The notes under the pieces were generated by a model that made no database searches, was not told the origin of the DNA, and worked only from the letters and a program-made list of their open reading frames with translations. The position numbers and the translations under genes are program-made. From Pelovirga terrestris (lineage in GTDB: Bacteria; Desulfobacterota; Desulfuromonadia; Desulfuromonadales; Geopsychrobacteraceae): a stretch of DNA of 64,000 nt. Shown in pieces: positions 8,352 to 17,923 of the stretch (positions are counted from its first letter, which is position 1; each line of letters starts with the position of its first letter). The stretch lies in contig NZ_JACWUN010000016.1 of NCBI RefSeq assembly GCF_014773365.1, positions 1 through 64,000 of the forward strand. Reading direction: 5' to 3'.

Positions 8352-10195
8352 TGCGCCTGCGTTTTGTATGGCAGATTCTGCCGGCATTTTTTTCCCTTAT
8401 CCTGCTCACCCTGTTGCTGCTGACCTGGCTTTTTGCGCGCAACTTAAGCACCTTTTACCTGGAAGAAACGGCAGCCGGACTGGAAGCCCGCGCCAGACTC
8501 GCGGCTTTCCAGATTGCCGATTCCTTCGCCCTTGACCACAGCGACCGCCTCGACGAATTAAGCATCCATCTGAGTAGAGAAACAGGAACCCGCTTTACCT
8601 TCGTTCTGCCATCCGGAGCCGTCCTCGCCGACTCACTGGAGAGCCCAGAGCTCATGGAGAACCATGCCCTGCGGCCGGAAGTTGCGATCGCCCTGACCGG
8701 CACAATCGGACAGGCCACCCGCTACAGCAACACCGTCCATAAAAATATGATGTATGTCGCGATTCCGGTCCATCATCAGGACCAGCTGGTTGGCGTTGTT
8801 CGCGCCGCGTTGCCGGTCACCACCATTGATCAGACGCTTGGCATTGTTTATCGGCAGATTATCGTCAGTGGCATTGTTGTTATGCTGATTGCAACCCTGA
8901 TCGGGACCTATATCAGTCGTCGCATCAGTCGTCCCTTAGAAGAGATGCGCCGGGGCGCGGAGCGCTTTGCCCGCGGCGAACTGACCGAGCGGCTGCGCAT
9001 AAAAGGTTCTATTGAGATTACCGCCCTGGCGACGGCCATGAACACCACCGCCTACGAGCTTGACCAGCGCATGCGCACCGTCGTGCGTCAGCACAACGAG
9101 CAGGAAGCGGTGCTGGCGAGCATGGTCGAAGGAGTCCTGGCCGTCGACACCAGCGAGCGCATCATTCGTATTAACCGCGCTGCCGCCACCCTGCTCGGGG
9201 TCTCAGCGGAAGAGGTCAAGGGACGCAGTATTCAGGAATCCATCCGCAAAGCCGATCTGCAGCGTTTTGTCCGGCGGGCGTTGTCAGCTCGTGATCCGGT
9301 TGAGGGCGATATCGTCCTGCACGGCAACGAAGACCTCTATCTCCAGGCCCACGGCTCCCTGTTACGCGGGGAATCAGGACAGGAACTTGGCGCCCTGATC
9401 GTTCTTAACGATGTCACCCGCCTGCGGCGCCTGGAAAATGTCCGCCGTGACTTTGTCGCCAACGTATCCCATGAGCTGAAAACACCCATCACCGCCATCA
9501 AGGGCTTCGTCGAAACCCTGCAGGAAGGTGCCATTGCCGATCCGGACAGCGCCTCGCAATTTCTTGAGATTATGATGCGTCAGGCAGATCGCCTTAATGA
9601 CATCATTGACGATCTACTGATTCTTGCCCGCATCGAGCAGGATAGCGACCAGCAGGAACTCCCCTTGGTCGAAATGTCCCTCGCCCCGGTCATTACCGCT
9701 GCCGTCCAAGCCAGTGCTAACCTGGCGGCAGAGAAACAGCTACAGATCGAGTCCTTCTGCCCCGCCGCCCTTAGGGCCCCGATCAATGCCCCGCTGCTGG
9801 AGCAGGCGTTGATCAACCTGCTGACCAACGCCATCAAATACAGCCCGGAGCAAGGCCGGGTACTGATTGAAACTGCCCAGTCTGACAGATTTGTCACCAT
9901 CAGCGTCCGCGACTGGGGCTGTGGCATCGACAAGGTTCATTTACCACGGTTGTTTGAACGCTTTTATCGTGCCGACAAGGCCCGCAGTCGCAAGCTTGGC
10001 GGAACCGGCCTTGGTCTGGCCATTGTTAAACATATTGCCCAGGCTCACGGCGGTGAGGTTAGCGTTACCAGCACCCCGGGAGAAGGAAGCACTTTCTCCC
10101 TGCAGATCCCCCTTAAGGCCCAGCACCATAACAGCTTGTCGCCGGCGACCACTGTGCAGGCATCACCAAAAACCCCTCCAGACCAAGAGGATTGA
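8348..10195 (+). CDS. phoR: Phosphate regulon sensor histidine kinase PhoR
   Basis: A 615-residue membrane kinase, partner of PhoB. It has a first membrane segment (residues 8-28), a periplasmic region of about 140 residues, a second segment (about 170-190), a HAMP linker (RRISRPLEEM), a PAS domain (about 255-355), and HisKA with the phospho-accepting His in NVSHELKTPITAIKG (near residue 375). The HATPase domain carries NLLTNAIKYSP (N box), DWGCGI (G1), and GGTGLGLAIVKHIAQAHGG (G2). The large periplasmic domain differs from E. coli PhoR and is typical of the longer PhoR/PnpS type. It overlaps phoB by 4 bp, and phoU starts 5 bp after it. Confidence 0.9.
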   Translation: MMRLRFVWQILPAFFSLILLTLLLLTWLFARNLSTFYLEETAAGLEARARLAAFQIADSFALDHSDRLDELSIHLSRETGTRFTFVLPSGAVLADSLESPELMENHALRPEVAIALTGTIGQATRYSNTVHKNMMYVAIPVHHQDQLVGVVRAALPVTTIDQTLGIVYRQIIVSGIVVMLIATLIGTYISRRISRPLEEMRRGAERFARGELTERLRIKGSIEITALATAMNTTAYELDQRMRTVVRQHNEQEAVLASMVEGVLAVDTSERIIRINRAAATLLGVSAEEVKGRSIQESIRKADLQRFVRRALSARDPVEGDIVLHGNEDLYLQAHGSLLRGESGQELGALIVLNDVTRLRRLENVRRDFVANVSHELKTPITAIKGFVETLQEGAIADPDSASQFLEIMMRQADRLNDIIDDLLILARIEQDSDQQELPLVEMSLAPVITAAVQASANLAAEKQLQIESFCPAALRAPINAPLLEQALINLLTNAIKYSPEQGRVLIETAQSDRFVTISVRDWGCGIDKVHLPRLFERFYRADKARSRKLGGTGLGLAIVKHIAQAHGGEVSVTSTPGEGSTFSLQIPLKAQHHNSLSPATTVQASPKTPPDQED

Positions 10196-10200
10196 TCCGC

Positions 10201-10854
10201 ATGCCTTTGTATCTCGAACGCCAGATTGATGATTTGAAAAAACGTATTCTTACCCTTTCAGCGGTAGTGGAAGAGGGCTTTCATCAGGCGATTCACTCCC
10301 TCGAAGAAATGGACACCAGCCTCGCTGAGGCCGTTATTGAACGGGATGTCGAAGTCAACGAGATGGAGGTTGATCTTGAAGAGGAGTGTTTGAAGATCCT
10401 GGCGCTGCACCAACCGGTGGCCATTGATCTGCGTTTTATCGTCTCGGTACTGAAAATCAACAACGATCTTGAGCGCATCTCCGACCTGTCGGTCAATATT
10501 GCGCAGCGTACCCGCGGCCTGGCAGCCTTAAAACCGGCTCCCATACCATTTGCCCTGTTTGCCATGGCCGACAAGGTTGAAAGTATGCTGAAAAAAAGTC
10601 TCGACTCCCTGGTCAATCTGGACATGGAACTGGCCCACGAGGTCTGCCGGCTCGATGATGAAGTCGACGCCATGCACAAAGACAATTACGGCCTGGTCAA
10701 AGATCAGATCCGCCGGCAGCCGGAACAGCTCGATGCCCTGATCGAGTACCTCTCCCTCTCCCGCCACCTCGAACGCATCGCCGATTTAACCACCAACATT
10801 GCCGAAGATGTCCTCTATATGATCGACGGGGAGATTATTCGTCATACCTACTAA
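10201..10854 (+). CDS. phoU: PhoU, paralogue 1 (phoBR operon)
   Basis: A 217-residue all-helical protein with two PhoU repeats. Each repeat carries the metal-binding motif: NNDLERISDLSVNIA in the first and SRHLERIADLTTNIAED in the second. PhoU links Pst transporter status to PhoR and dampens the regulon when phosphate is plentiful. ATG 10201 is chosen over TTG 10192, which would sit on the ribosome site (AAGAGG). It is the last gene of phoB-phoR-phoU and faces the second phoU at 11036. Confidence 0.9.
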   Translation: MPLYLERQIDDLKKRILTLSAVVEEGFHQAIHSLEEMDTSLAEAVIERDVEVNEMEVDLEEECLKILALHQPVAIDLRFIVSVLKINNDLERISDLSVNIAQRTRGLAALKPAPIPFALFAMADKVESMLKKSLDSLVNLDMELAHEVCRLDDEVDAMHKDNYGLVKDQIRRQPEQLDALIEYLSLSRHLERIADLTTNIAEDVLYMIDGEIIRHTY

Positions 10855-10906
10855 AAGCCGATCTTCTTCGCCTGCCATCGAGCTGCTGACACCCTTAAGA
10901 AACCAC

Positions 10907-10946
10907 AAAAAAGGGACAGTCTCTATGATCCTAGAGAAACTGTCCC
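10907..10946 (-). terminator. Terminator of the pst-phoU operon
   Basis: GGGACAGT pairs with ACTGTCCC, and the stem continues CTCTA/TAGAG with one bulged A; on the minus strand it is followed by six T residues. It lies about 90 bp past the stop of the leftward phoU. No T-run follows on the plus strand, so it serves the pst operon mainly. Confidence 0.7.
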
Positions 10947-11035
10947 GGTTGGGTCCTGCTATTCTGGTAGCGACACCCGCTACCTCTGCGCCATCAACGC
11001 CTTAACACGCATTGACGCAGATCCTCTGAAAAAAT

Positions 11036-11698
11036 CTAAAGGGGCGACTCACTGTGGCGGACAATTTCGCCACGGGCGACATAGATCACCTCTTCGGCCA
11101 GATTGGTCGCCAGATCCCCAATTCTCTCCATGTTTCTGGAGATCACCAATTGATGAACCAATGACTCTGCTCGTTCAGGGTTTTTCTTCAGCGCCTGGCG
11201 AATGGTATTGGAGTTGGTTTTGTGCAGACGATTAAGGTTCTTTTCCAGACTGAACACATCAGCGGTTGCTTCGGCGTCAATATCGACCAGGGCCGCCATA
11301 GCCTGATGGAGCATCTGCCGGGCAATGGCCGCCATTTCAGCAAAGTCGTACACCAGTTCGGTATCATTCAGCTCTTTCAATTTGACGGTCCGCTTGGCAA
11401 CATTAGCCGCCAGATCAGCGATGCGCTCCAGATCATTATTAAACTTAAGCACAGCAACCAAAAAACGTAAATCAACAGCAACCGGCTGATGCAGCGCCAG
11501 AATCTTGAAACATTCCTCCTGTAGATCAACCTCGCGCTGATCGATGGCATCATCGGCGGCAAGCACCTTTTTGGCCAGGGTTACGTCCATGCTGAGCAGG
11601 GCCTGTTTAGCCAACCTGACCTGCTCTTCCACCGCTTCACCCTGCTCTAAGAGCAGGGTTTTTAAGCGTTTTATTTCGCGGAAAAAAATCTGAGTCAT
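11036..11698 (-). CDS. phoU: PhoU, paralogue 2 (pst operon)
   Basis: A 220-residue PhoU with both metal-binding repeats: NNDLERIADLAANVAKR and SRNMERIGDLATNLAEEV. It shares the CFKILALHQPVAVDLRF segment closely with the paralogue at 10201, which implies duplication, but the central helices differ. It is the last gene of the leftward pstSCAB-lipoprotein-phoU operon, the usual PhoU position, and probably senses the transporter directly. Confidence 0.9.
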   Translation of the reverse strand: MTQIFFREIKRLKTLLLEQGEAVEEQVRLAKQALLSMDVTLAKKVLAADDAIDQREVDLQEECFKILALHQPVAVDLRFLVAVLKFNNDLERIADLAANVAKRTVKLKELNDTELVYDFAEMAAIARQMLHQAMAALVDIDAEATADVFSLEKNLNRLHKTNSNTIRQALKKNPERAESLVHQLVISRNMERIGDLATNLAEEVIYVARGEIVRHSESPL

Positions 11699-11736
11699 AA
11701 TTCTCTCATCGGCTGATGCAGCTAGGTCTAGCTAAA

Positions 11737-12240
11737 TTACTTGGTCACCAGATAGGCATCGATAGTATCGAATTCGGGGGCACGGATGGTTATACCATTG
11801 GGACCGGCACCCGGGCGCACCACATGTTTAGCAGGCTTGCTTTTAGAGGCAATATAGGCATCAGCCTCTTTGGTTCCTTCCTTGAATACCCACAGGCGGC
11901 CATCTTCAATGCCGGTGACAAATCCGGGTTTTGCCATTAGATAAGCGTCAATAACGTCAAATTCAGGCGCCCGAATCGTCATGCCGTTGGGTCCGGCGCC
12001 GGGGCGGACTACATGTTTAGCCGGTTTGCTCTTGGTGGCGGCATAGGCTTGTCCTTCCTTACTGCCGGCAAGGAAAACCCATAAACGTCCGTCTTCAACA
12101 CCGGTAATAAAACCGGGACGATCATAATTCGACGTTGCTCCATGGTTGGCAGCACTGAGATCTTTTGCAGCACAACCGATGGTGACAACAGCCACCAGAA
12201 CGAGCATTACGAGGGGCACGATATTTTTGAACCTGATCAT
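11737..12240 (-). CDS. Lipoprotein with two tandem copies of a 62-residue domain
   Basis: A 167-residue exported protein: Lys/Arg start, hydrophobic stretch and lipobox VTIGC, so probably lipidated at Cys23. The mature part is two near-identical units (about residues 42-103 and 105-166), each with PGFxTGxEDGRLWVF, KSKPAKHVVRPGAGPNG and TIRAPEFDxIDAYL. I do not recognise the domain. The start at 12240 is set by AAGGAGA; an in-frame ATG at 12306 lacks a ribosome site. Its position between pstB and phoU makes it a phosphate-regulated protein, perhaps a periplasmic phosphate-scavenging or structural partner; that is inference from context. Confidence 0.75.
   Translation of the reverse strand: MIRFKNIVPLVMLVLVAVVTIGCAAKDLSAANHGATSNYDRPGFITGVEDGRLWVFLAGSKEGQAYAATKSKPAKHVVRPGAGPNGMTIRAPEFDVIDAYLMAKPGFVTGIEDGRLWVFKEGTKEADAYIASKSKPAKHVVRPGAGPNGITIRAPEFDTIDAYLVTK
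11743..12117 (-). repeat. Direct tandem duplication, period 189 bp, within the lipoprotein gene
   Basis: The two units (11932-12117 and 11743-11928) encode the duplicated domain. Identity is highest over the KSKPAKHVVRPGAGPNG segment. Silent third-position differences show the duplication is not very recent. Confidence 0.8.
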
Positions 12241-12321
12241 TGTCTGTTTCTCCTTTGTTTTTTTGGTGTTTGAATATCCCGACATCGGGGTCTTATCCGC
12301 TTTCACACGTGCAGACAGCCA

Positions 12322-13227
12322 TCAACCAAAGCGGCCGGAAATATAGTCTTCCGTCTCTTTGAGCTGGGGCTTTTTAAACAGGGATGCTGTGGCACCATAT
12401 TCCACCAACTGTCCCAGATACATAAAGGCGGTGTAATCACTGACTCGCGCCGCCTGTTGCATGTTGTGGGTAACAATCAGAATGGTGTATTCGCCGCGCA
12501 ACTGATCGATCAAATCTTCGATTTTGCCGGTGGCGATGGGGTCAAGAGCGGAGCAGGGTTCATCCATCAGCAACATTTCCGGCTCGGAAGCAATGGCGCG
12601 GGCGACACACAGGCGCTGCTGCTGACCGCCGGACAGACCAAGGGCACTCTGATGCAGACGATCTTTGGCTTCATCCCACAGGGCCGCACCACGCAGGGAG
12701 GTTTCACAGACCTCATCAAGAATCCGACGATCACGGACGCCATCGATCCGCAAGGGATAGATGACATTTTCATAGATCGACATAGGGAAGGGGTTGGGCT
12801 TCTGAGCCACCATGCCCATGCGCTTGCGCAGTTCGATGACATCGACACCTTTGGCATAGATGGAATCTTCGTAGAGGTTCATCTCACCACTGATGCGCAC
12901 TGAATCGACCAGGTCGTTCAGACGATTGACACTGCGCAGCAAGGTTGATTTGCCACAGCCGGAAGGGCCGATCAGGGCGGTGACCTTGGATTTTGGCACC
13001 TTCATCGACACATCAAACAGGGCCTGCGCCTTGCCGTACCAGAGGCAGAAATTCTTTACCGTCAGAACCGGCTCTTCGCGCTCCAACTGGTGATCGACAA
13101 CCGGCGGAAACCATTTGCCGGCAGCAATCTCCTGCAGGCGCCCACGATTTTTGCGTTCGGCGTAGCCGGGATCGGCAGCCGTGCCATTACTACCGTTGGT
13201 TACTCGCGTTGTATCTGTTGTTACCAT
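12322..13227 (-). CDS. pstB: Phosphate ABC transporter ATP-binding protein PstB
   Basis: A 301-residue ATPase of the high-affinity phosphate importer. Walker A is [19 protein letters not shown], followed by the PstB-typical [17 protein letters not shown]-loop, signature [16 protein letters not shown], Walker [20 protein letters not shown], and H-loop [14 protein letters not shown]. It carries about 50 residues before the ABC domain, longer than usual. Start 13227 follows GAGG; the open frame runs upstream to 13320 but without a good start. It follows pstA by 31 bp. Confidence 0.93.
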   Translation of the reverse strand: MVTTDTTRVTNGSNGTAADPGYAERKNRGRLQEIAAGKWFPPVVDHQLEREEPVLTVKNFCLWYGKAQALFDVSMKVPKSKVTALIGPSGCGKSTLLRSVNRLNDLVDSVRISGEMNLYEDSIYAKGVDVIELRKRMGMVAQKPNPFPMSIYENVIYPLRIDGVRDRRILDEVCETSLRGAALWDEAKDRLHQSALGLSGGQQQRLCVARAIASEPEMLLMDEPCSALDPIATGKIEDLIDQLRGEYTILIVTHNMQQAARVSDYTAFMYLGQLVEYGATASLFKKPQLKETEDYISGRFG

Positions 13228-13258
13228 TAATCCAGCCTCTTCTTTGGAATAGTTAAAC

Positions 13259-15055
13259 TTAAACCGCACTGACCACAAATTTGCGCCGCAACCGGTTACG
13301 CAACCAGATCGCCCCGACATTAAGCAAGGTGATGATCAGAATCAGCAGTAAGGTTGTGGTAAAGACCATGGGGATTGCCGCTTCACTGTTCTGGCTCTGG
13401 AACCCCAGATCATAGATATGGAAGCCCAGATGCATAAAGCTGCGTTCCAGGTGGACAAAAGGGGCAATACTGTCGATGGGCAGCTCGGGAGCGAGCTTGA
13501 CCGCACCGACCAGCATCAGCGGAGCGACCTCACCGGCACCCCGCGCCATGGCCAGAATCATCCCGGTCATAATCCCCGGCATCGCTCTTGGCAGCACAAT
13601 GCGTTGGATCGTCTGCCACTTGCTCGCACCCGAGGCATAGGAGCCTTCGCGCATGGAACCGGGAACCGCCGCCAGGGCTTCTTCGGTGGCAACAATCACC
13701 ACCGGCAAGGTCAACAGGGCCAGGGTCAGACTGGCCCACAAAATACCGCCGGTACCAAAGGTCGGATTCGGCAGCTTTTCACTGAAAAACAGCTGATCAA
13801 TGGACCCGCCCACCAGATAGCAGAAGAATCCCAGACCAAAGACCCCGTAAACGATACTGGGCACACCGGCCAGATTGTTCACCGCGATGCGAATGACACT
13901 GACCAACGGTCCGGCTTTGGCATATTCGCGCAGATAGAGGGCCGCCAGCACGCCGAAAGGCACGACAAATACCACCATGATCAGGGTCATTACGACAGTT
14001 CCGAAGATGGCCGGGAAAACACCCCCTTCACTGTTAGCCTCACGCGGATCATCCAGCAGAAACTCTTGCCAGCGATCCAGGTAAACACCTATGCGCCCGA
14101 GCAGGGAAAGCTGATTGGCAGGATAAGCGCGCACTACTTCCGCCATCCCCATGGATTTTTCCTGACCATTCACCGTCATCAGGCGGATCTGATAGCGCTC
14201 ATTCTCCTGATTAAGGGCGACGATCTCTTCGCGAATGTCTGCGTAACGGCGTTCAAACTCGGCTTCAACCTGATTAAAACGTTGCTGCTGTCGTTCAAAT
14301 ACAGCCTGCGCCTGGAGGTATTGTTCTGATCGCACCCCATGATTTAGCCGTGCCTGCTGGGCTGCAATCTCAGCGCCCCGCAGTTCCAGTCGGGCACTTT
14401 CCTGCTGATGGTTGATGCGGCCGATGGCTTTGCTTTCCAGCGTCCGGCGTTGCTGCCAGCGCTTGCGAATATCGCCATGATGGCGCTCAAACTCACGCCA
14501 GACGTCGGCAGGAGTATCGGCAACCAATTCCCCATCGACGTAAAAAGCTGTCGGCACACCGTAGAACCGACCCCAGGTTAAACGCTCCATCACGACAAAC
14601 CATTCCGGCTTCTCCATGCGTTCAATGGTGTAGTTACTCACCCAGGCAAAATGACTGTTATCAAGTTCATAGTTACCGGTACGCACCAGCACCCGCTCAG
14701 CCAGCCCGTCATTGGCAGCAAGCAGTTGGCGCGCTCGCTCCTGGGCCTCCGGCGGTAAAGTGTCGATCAGTTCCGGCCTGGGCTCATAGGTGCTGGAACG
14801 CGTCACTTCTCCAGTCACTATCTGACCGTCAACCGTGTGATAACTGGCAATGGCGCCAGGCCAAAAGGTCGCCATGCCGCGTACTACTACCAGCAAAATC
14901 AATGCGATAATCATGACGCTGCACAAGGCCAGCATGCCACCAGCCAACCACACCATCGGTTGTCCCAACGACGCCACTGAAGTGCCGGTTCCCTGGCGTC
15001 GCCACAGCCGTGTAGTGGCCTTGCTATTGTTATTGTTAGTTGCTTTGTTATCCAT
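13259..15055 (-). CDS. pstA: Phosphate ABC transporter permease PstA with a large periplasmic domain
   Basis: The 598-residue protein is about twice the normal PstA length (280-300). A first membrane segment (about residues 35-60) is followed by some 270 residues outside the membrane, then the permease domain (about 335-595) with five or six segments. The transporter EAA loop reads [26 protein letters not shown], split here by family convention. The extra region includes a predicted coiled coil rich in Glu, Arg and Gln (about 195-300), marked by [22 protein letters not shown] 15076 is an alternative start; ATG 15055 is preferred although its ribosome site is weak. Confidence 0.9.
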   Translation of the reverse strand: MDNKATNNNNSKATTRLWRRQGTGTSVASLGQPMVWLAGGMLALCSVMIIALILLVVVRGMATFWPGAIASYHTVDGQIVTGEVTRSSTYEPRPELIDTLPPEAQERARQLLAANDGLAERVLVRTGNYELDNSHFAWVSNYTIERMEKPEWFVVMERLTWGRFYGVPTAFYVDGELVADTPADVWREFERHHGDIRKRWQQRRTLESKAIGRINHQQESARLELRGAEIAAQQARLNHGVRSEQYLQAQAVFERQQQRFNQVEAEFERRYADIREEIVALNQENERYQIRLMTVNGQEKSMGMAEVVRAYPANQLSLLGRIGVYLDRWQEFLLDDPREANSEGGVFPAIFGTVVMTLIMVVFVVPFGVLAALYLREYAKAGPLVSVIRIAVNNLAGVPSIVYGVFGLGFFCYLVGGSIDQLFFSEKLPNPTFGTGGILWASLTLALLTLPVVIVATEEALAAVPGSMREGSYASGASKWQTIQRIVLPRAMPGIMTGMILAMARGAGEVAPLMLVGAVKLAPELPIDSIAPFVHLERSFMHLGFHIYDLGFQSQNSEAAIPMVFTTTLLLILIITLLNVGAIWLRNRLRRKFVVSAV

Positions 15056-15113
15056 CGATAGATGCCGTGCCTTCAATGTATGTTACTTCGACGCCACACT
15101 TTTAGCGCTGTGA

Positions 15114-17729
15114 TTACAGCTGAAAAGCCCGTTTGCGGAACCTCTGCCGGATCACTTCGGCAATGGTATTGATAGTAAATGTCAACAAAAACAGGGTCAG
15201 AGCCGCCAGAAACAGAATGCGAAAATGGGTGCCATAGATGATGGCCTCAGGCAGTTCAACGGCGATGTTGGCCGACAGGGTTCGAAAACCGTTAAAAATA
15301 TTCATTTCCATCACCGGCGTGTTGCCCGTCGCCATCAGCACGATCATAGTTTCCCCAACCGCTCGGCCAAGACCGAGCATCACTGCCGAAAACAAGCCAC
15401 TGGCGGCGGTTGGAATAATGATACGGATGGCCGTCTGCCAAGGGCTGGCACCCGCTGACAGGGAACCGGAACGCAGATGCTCCGGGACACTCGACAAAGC
15501 ATCTTCGGCAATCGTGTAAACTGCCGGAATAATGGCAAACCCCATAACAAAGCCAACCACCAGGGCATTGCGCTGAACATAGGTGCCCATAATCTGACCG
15601 GTGAAGGGGAAGTCACCGCGAATATCGATGCCGGCCGCCGTCAACAAGGAGGCGGCGATCCAGGACATGACAACAACAATGACGATGCCACAAATAAACT
15701 TGACAATTTCCGCCATGCCGGTTCCAAAGCGCGTCATACCCGACGTTCTGTTGCGCAACCAGGGATTGACCTTCAGTCCATAGAACAGGATCACGACAAA
15801 ACTGCTTAACGGAAGCAACAACAAAAACCAGCCACCGATGCCCGTACCAATTTGACCGTCGAGCCAGGCCTTGATATCACCGGCAAAGAGCAGGGCTTCA
15901 AGAACCGGTCCGAGTTGGCGCGCTAACAGAATGCCGATGGGCAGGGCCAACAGGGCAATGATGTAAAAACGGAAGCGGGAAAAGCGGACAAATTTATCGA
16001 TGGGCAGCAGCAGAAACAGATATGCCGCCACAACAAAGGCCAAGGGCACCGTGATAAAGGCCGCCAGGACACTGGCTGTCTGCCCCTCAACGAAAACCGC
16101 AAAGACCAGAGCCGCCAAAAACCCGAGAACAACCGTCGGTAGGCTTTCCATCAACTCCACCAGCGGTTTCACCTGGGCTTTGACGCGCTTGTCTTCAAGA
16201 AATTCGCTGGTATAAACAGCCGCCAGCAGCGCCAGCGGGACGCCGAAAAACATGGAAAAAAAGGTGGCCTTAAGGGTGCCGTAAATCAAAGGGATGAGAC
16301 TGTATTTCGGCTCAAAATCGTCGGTTCCCCCGGTTGATTGCCAAACATAGCCCGGCTCATTCATCCCCTCATAATGGACCTTGCCGAACAGGGTGTGCCA
16401 GGTTGCGGTTGGGTGTTTGTTGTCCAGATACCAGCCCATCAGTCCGCTCGGCACCAGGGCGGCGAGCAGATTGTCGCGTGGCGCCAGGGCCACAGCAGCA
16501 ACCGCTCCCTGGCCTGCTCTTTCTTCAACCAGCAGCTGGTCACTGGTGACATGATAGGTGCGCACCGTGCCATCGGCAAAGCCGGCAGCGAGCAGGCGAC
16601 TGCGCGTTGACGGGGCAAGGGCGGTAACTGCCGCCGGACCTTGACCCAGATCATGCACCAGGGTCAGCCTGCTACCGTCGCTGGTCGCTGTTCCTTCAGG
16701 CCGGGTACGGAACCAGGCATTCAGGCGGCCTTGCGAATCACCGGCTACCAGGGTGGTACGACCAATCAGAAACGACAGGGACGTCAGGGTCGCCTTGCCG
16801 TCAGGGATCAGACTGAGTTCTTCAGCGACCGCCAGGGCATTGAAATTGCGACTATCGATACGCAACAGATGGCCATCGCTCCAGGCCAGAAACGCCGTAT
16901 CACCACGACCGGACAGCTCAAGCCACTGCGGCAACCCGCGCCGGTCGAGGTCGAGCTGCAGTGAGCCGCCGGTGACGGTAGTGGTCACTTGCCCCGTGAG
17001 CAGGTTGCGACGCGACACCATCCGCTGGATCCGCAGCACGCCATCTTGCGTCAGATAGGTCAAGACCGGACCGCTGTTGGTATTGATCATGGAAATCAGC
17101 CGGATACCGTCATGCTCTGTCGCAACATGAGCCTCGCTTTCCAGCTCCAGTTTCAACTGCCGCAATTGGCCAATGGGAGTGCGCTGGACAATGCCTTCAT
17201 CCCAGGGCAGTGCTGAGCCGACTTCCATCTCCTGTAAAAATCCAGGCAATACCTGCTCATCAAGCAGAAATCGGGTTCTGAAACCGATGTTTTTCAACTC
17301 GATGCGGCCATCGGCAAAGGCGGCGATCAAGGTTTCCGACAAGGAGTCATAGGCCCAGGCCTGGGGCGTTTCTTCGGCAAAGACAGGTGTCCGCAGCAGG
17401 GTTTCACCATCATTGAGAACAAATGCCCGGGCACTGGCACCGGCGTCTTCCAGGGTCCAGGCGCTGAGCTGAAATTCGTCGACAATCAATAGCGGTGCCT
17501 GTTTGGTCTTATCCTCGATGTTGGAGATCTTCTGGGCCGGGGTCATTTCGGCGGGAGCAAACAGGGGGACAACCACGGATGCCAGAAAAATAAACACCCC
17601 GGCGACCGCAATAATGGTTCCCAGGCCACCGAGGGAAATCATCACCTTTGCTGCTACATCCATAAACTTGATGCTTTTTTTGGTGGTGTAGCGACGTTGA
17701 GTGCCGGTAATTTTTTTCTTCTCTGACAT
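15114..17729 (-). CDS. pstC: Phosphate ABC transporter permease PstC with a beta-propeller-like insert
   Basis: The 871-residue protein is nearly three times a standard PstC. After the first membrane segment (about residues 32-57) comes a region of about 390 residues with repeated motifs such as LIAAFADGRIELKNI, FLAWSDGHLLRIDS, LVAGDSQGRLNAWF and LLAAGFADGTVRTY. These look like blades of a WD40/YVTN-type propeller and would face the periplasm. The permease domain (about residues 470-870) has the EAA loop AEDALSSVPEHLRSGSLSAG. It pairs with the enlarged PstA to form the channel. Long PstC forms occur in related bacteria; the role of the insert is unknown to me. Confidence 0.9.
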   Translation of the reverse strand: MSEKKKITGTQRRYTTKKSIKFMDVAAKVMISLGGLGTIIAVAGVFIFLASVVVPLFAPAEMTPAQKISNIEDKTKQAPLLIVDEFQLSAWTLEDAGASARAFVLNDGETLLRTPVFAEETPQAWAYDSLSETLIAAFADGRIELKNIGFRTRFLLDEQVLPGFLQEMEVGSALPWDEGIVQRTPIGQLRQLKLELESEAHVATEHDGIRLISMINTNSGPVLTYLTQDGVLRIQRMVSRRNLLTGQVTTTVTGGSLQLDLDRRGLPQWLELSGRGDTAFLAWSDGHLLRIDSRNFNALAVAEELSLIPDGKATLTSLSFLIGRTTLVAGDSQGRLNAWFRTRPEGTATSDGSRLTLVHDLGQGPAAVTALAPSTRSRLLAAGFADGTVRTYHVTSDQLLVEERAGQGAVAAVALAPRDNLLAALVPSGLMGWYLDNKHPTATWHTLFGKVHYEGMNEPGYVWQSTGGTDDFEPKYSLIPLIYGTLKATFFSMFFGVPLALLAAVYTSEFLEDKRVKAQVKPLVELMESLPTVVLGFLAALVFAVFVEGQTASVLAAFITVPLAFVVAAYLFLLLPIDKFVRFSRFRFYIIALLALPIGILLARQLGPVLEALLFAGDIKAWLDGQIGTGIGGWFLLLLPLSSFVVILFYGLKVNPWLRNRTSGMTRFGTGMAEIVKFICGIVIVVVMSWIAASLLTAAGIDIRGDFPFTGQIMGTYVQRNALVVGFVMGFAIIPAVYTIAEDALSSVPEHLRSGSLSAGASPWQTAIRIIIPTAASGLFSAVMLGLGRAVGETMIVLMATGNTPVMEMNIFNGFRTLSANIAVELPEAIIYGTHFRILFLAALTLFLLTFTINTIAEVIRQRFRKRAFQL

Positions 17730-17797
17730 TTATTTGACCATCATTTATAAGTTTGGCGACTATTTCACCCTTATTGTTTTTCTCATCTGCCAGTCTT

Positions 17798-17860
17798 GAT
17801 TTCCGCGGTCCCTTCTAGTCCCGACATCAGCATCAAGAGCCAGAAGGGATCGCGGAAATC
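17798..17860 (-). other. Long intergenic hairpin between pstS and pstC
   Basis: Arms 17798-17816 and 17842-17860 pair over 19 bp with one G-T mismatch, around a 25-nt loop. No T-run follows on either strand, so it is not a classical terminator. Such structures often stabilise an upstream message, which would favour pstS over the permease genes; this is inference. Confidence 0.6.
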
Positions 17861-17899
17861 TGCCCGGAAGCGCGACACTAATGTCTACGGTTCCGGGCA
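17861..17899 (-). other. Second intergenic hairpin directly after pstS
   Basis: TGCCCGGAA (17861-17869) pairs perfectly with TTCCGGGCA (17891-17899). It begins 25 bases past the pstS stop codon and abuts the longer hairpin, so the two form a tandem pair in the pstS-pstC gap. Confidence 0.6.
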
Positions 17900-17923
17900 G
17901 CAGGTGTTACCCGTCAAATTGTT

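Noticed and set aside
10966-10984. Second terminator in the phoU-phoU gap (GGTAGCG/CGCTACC)
   Set aside because: A 7-bp stem but no T-run on either strand; the phoBR operon terminator is therefore unclear.
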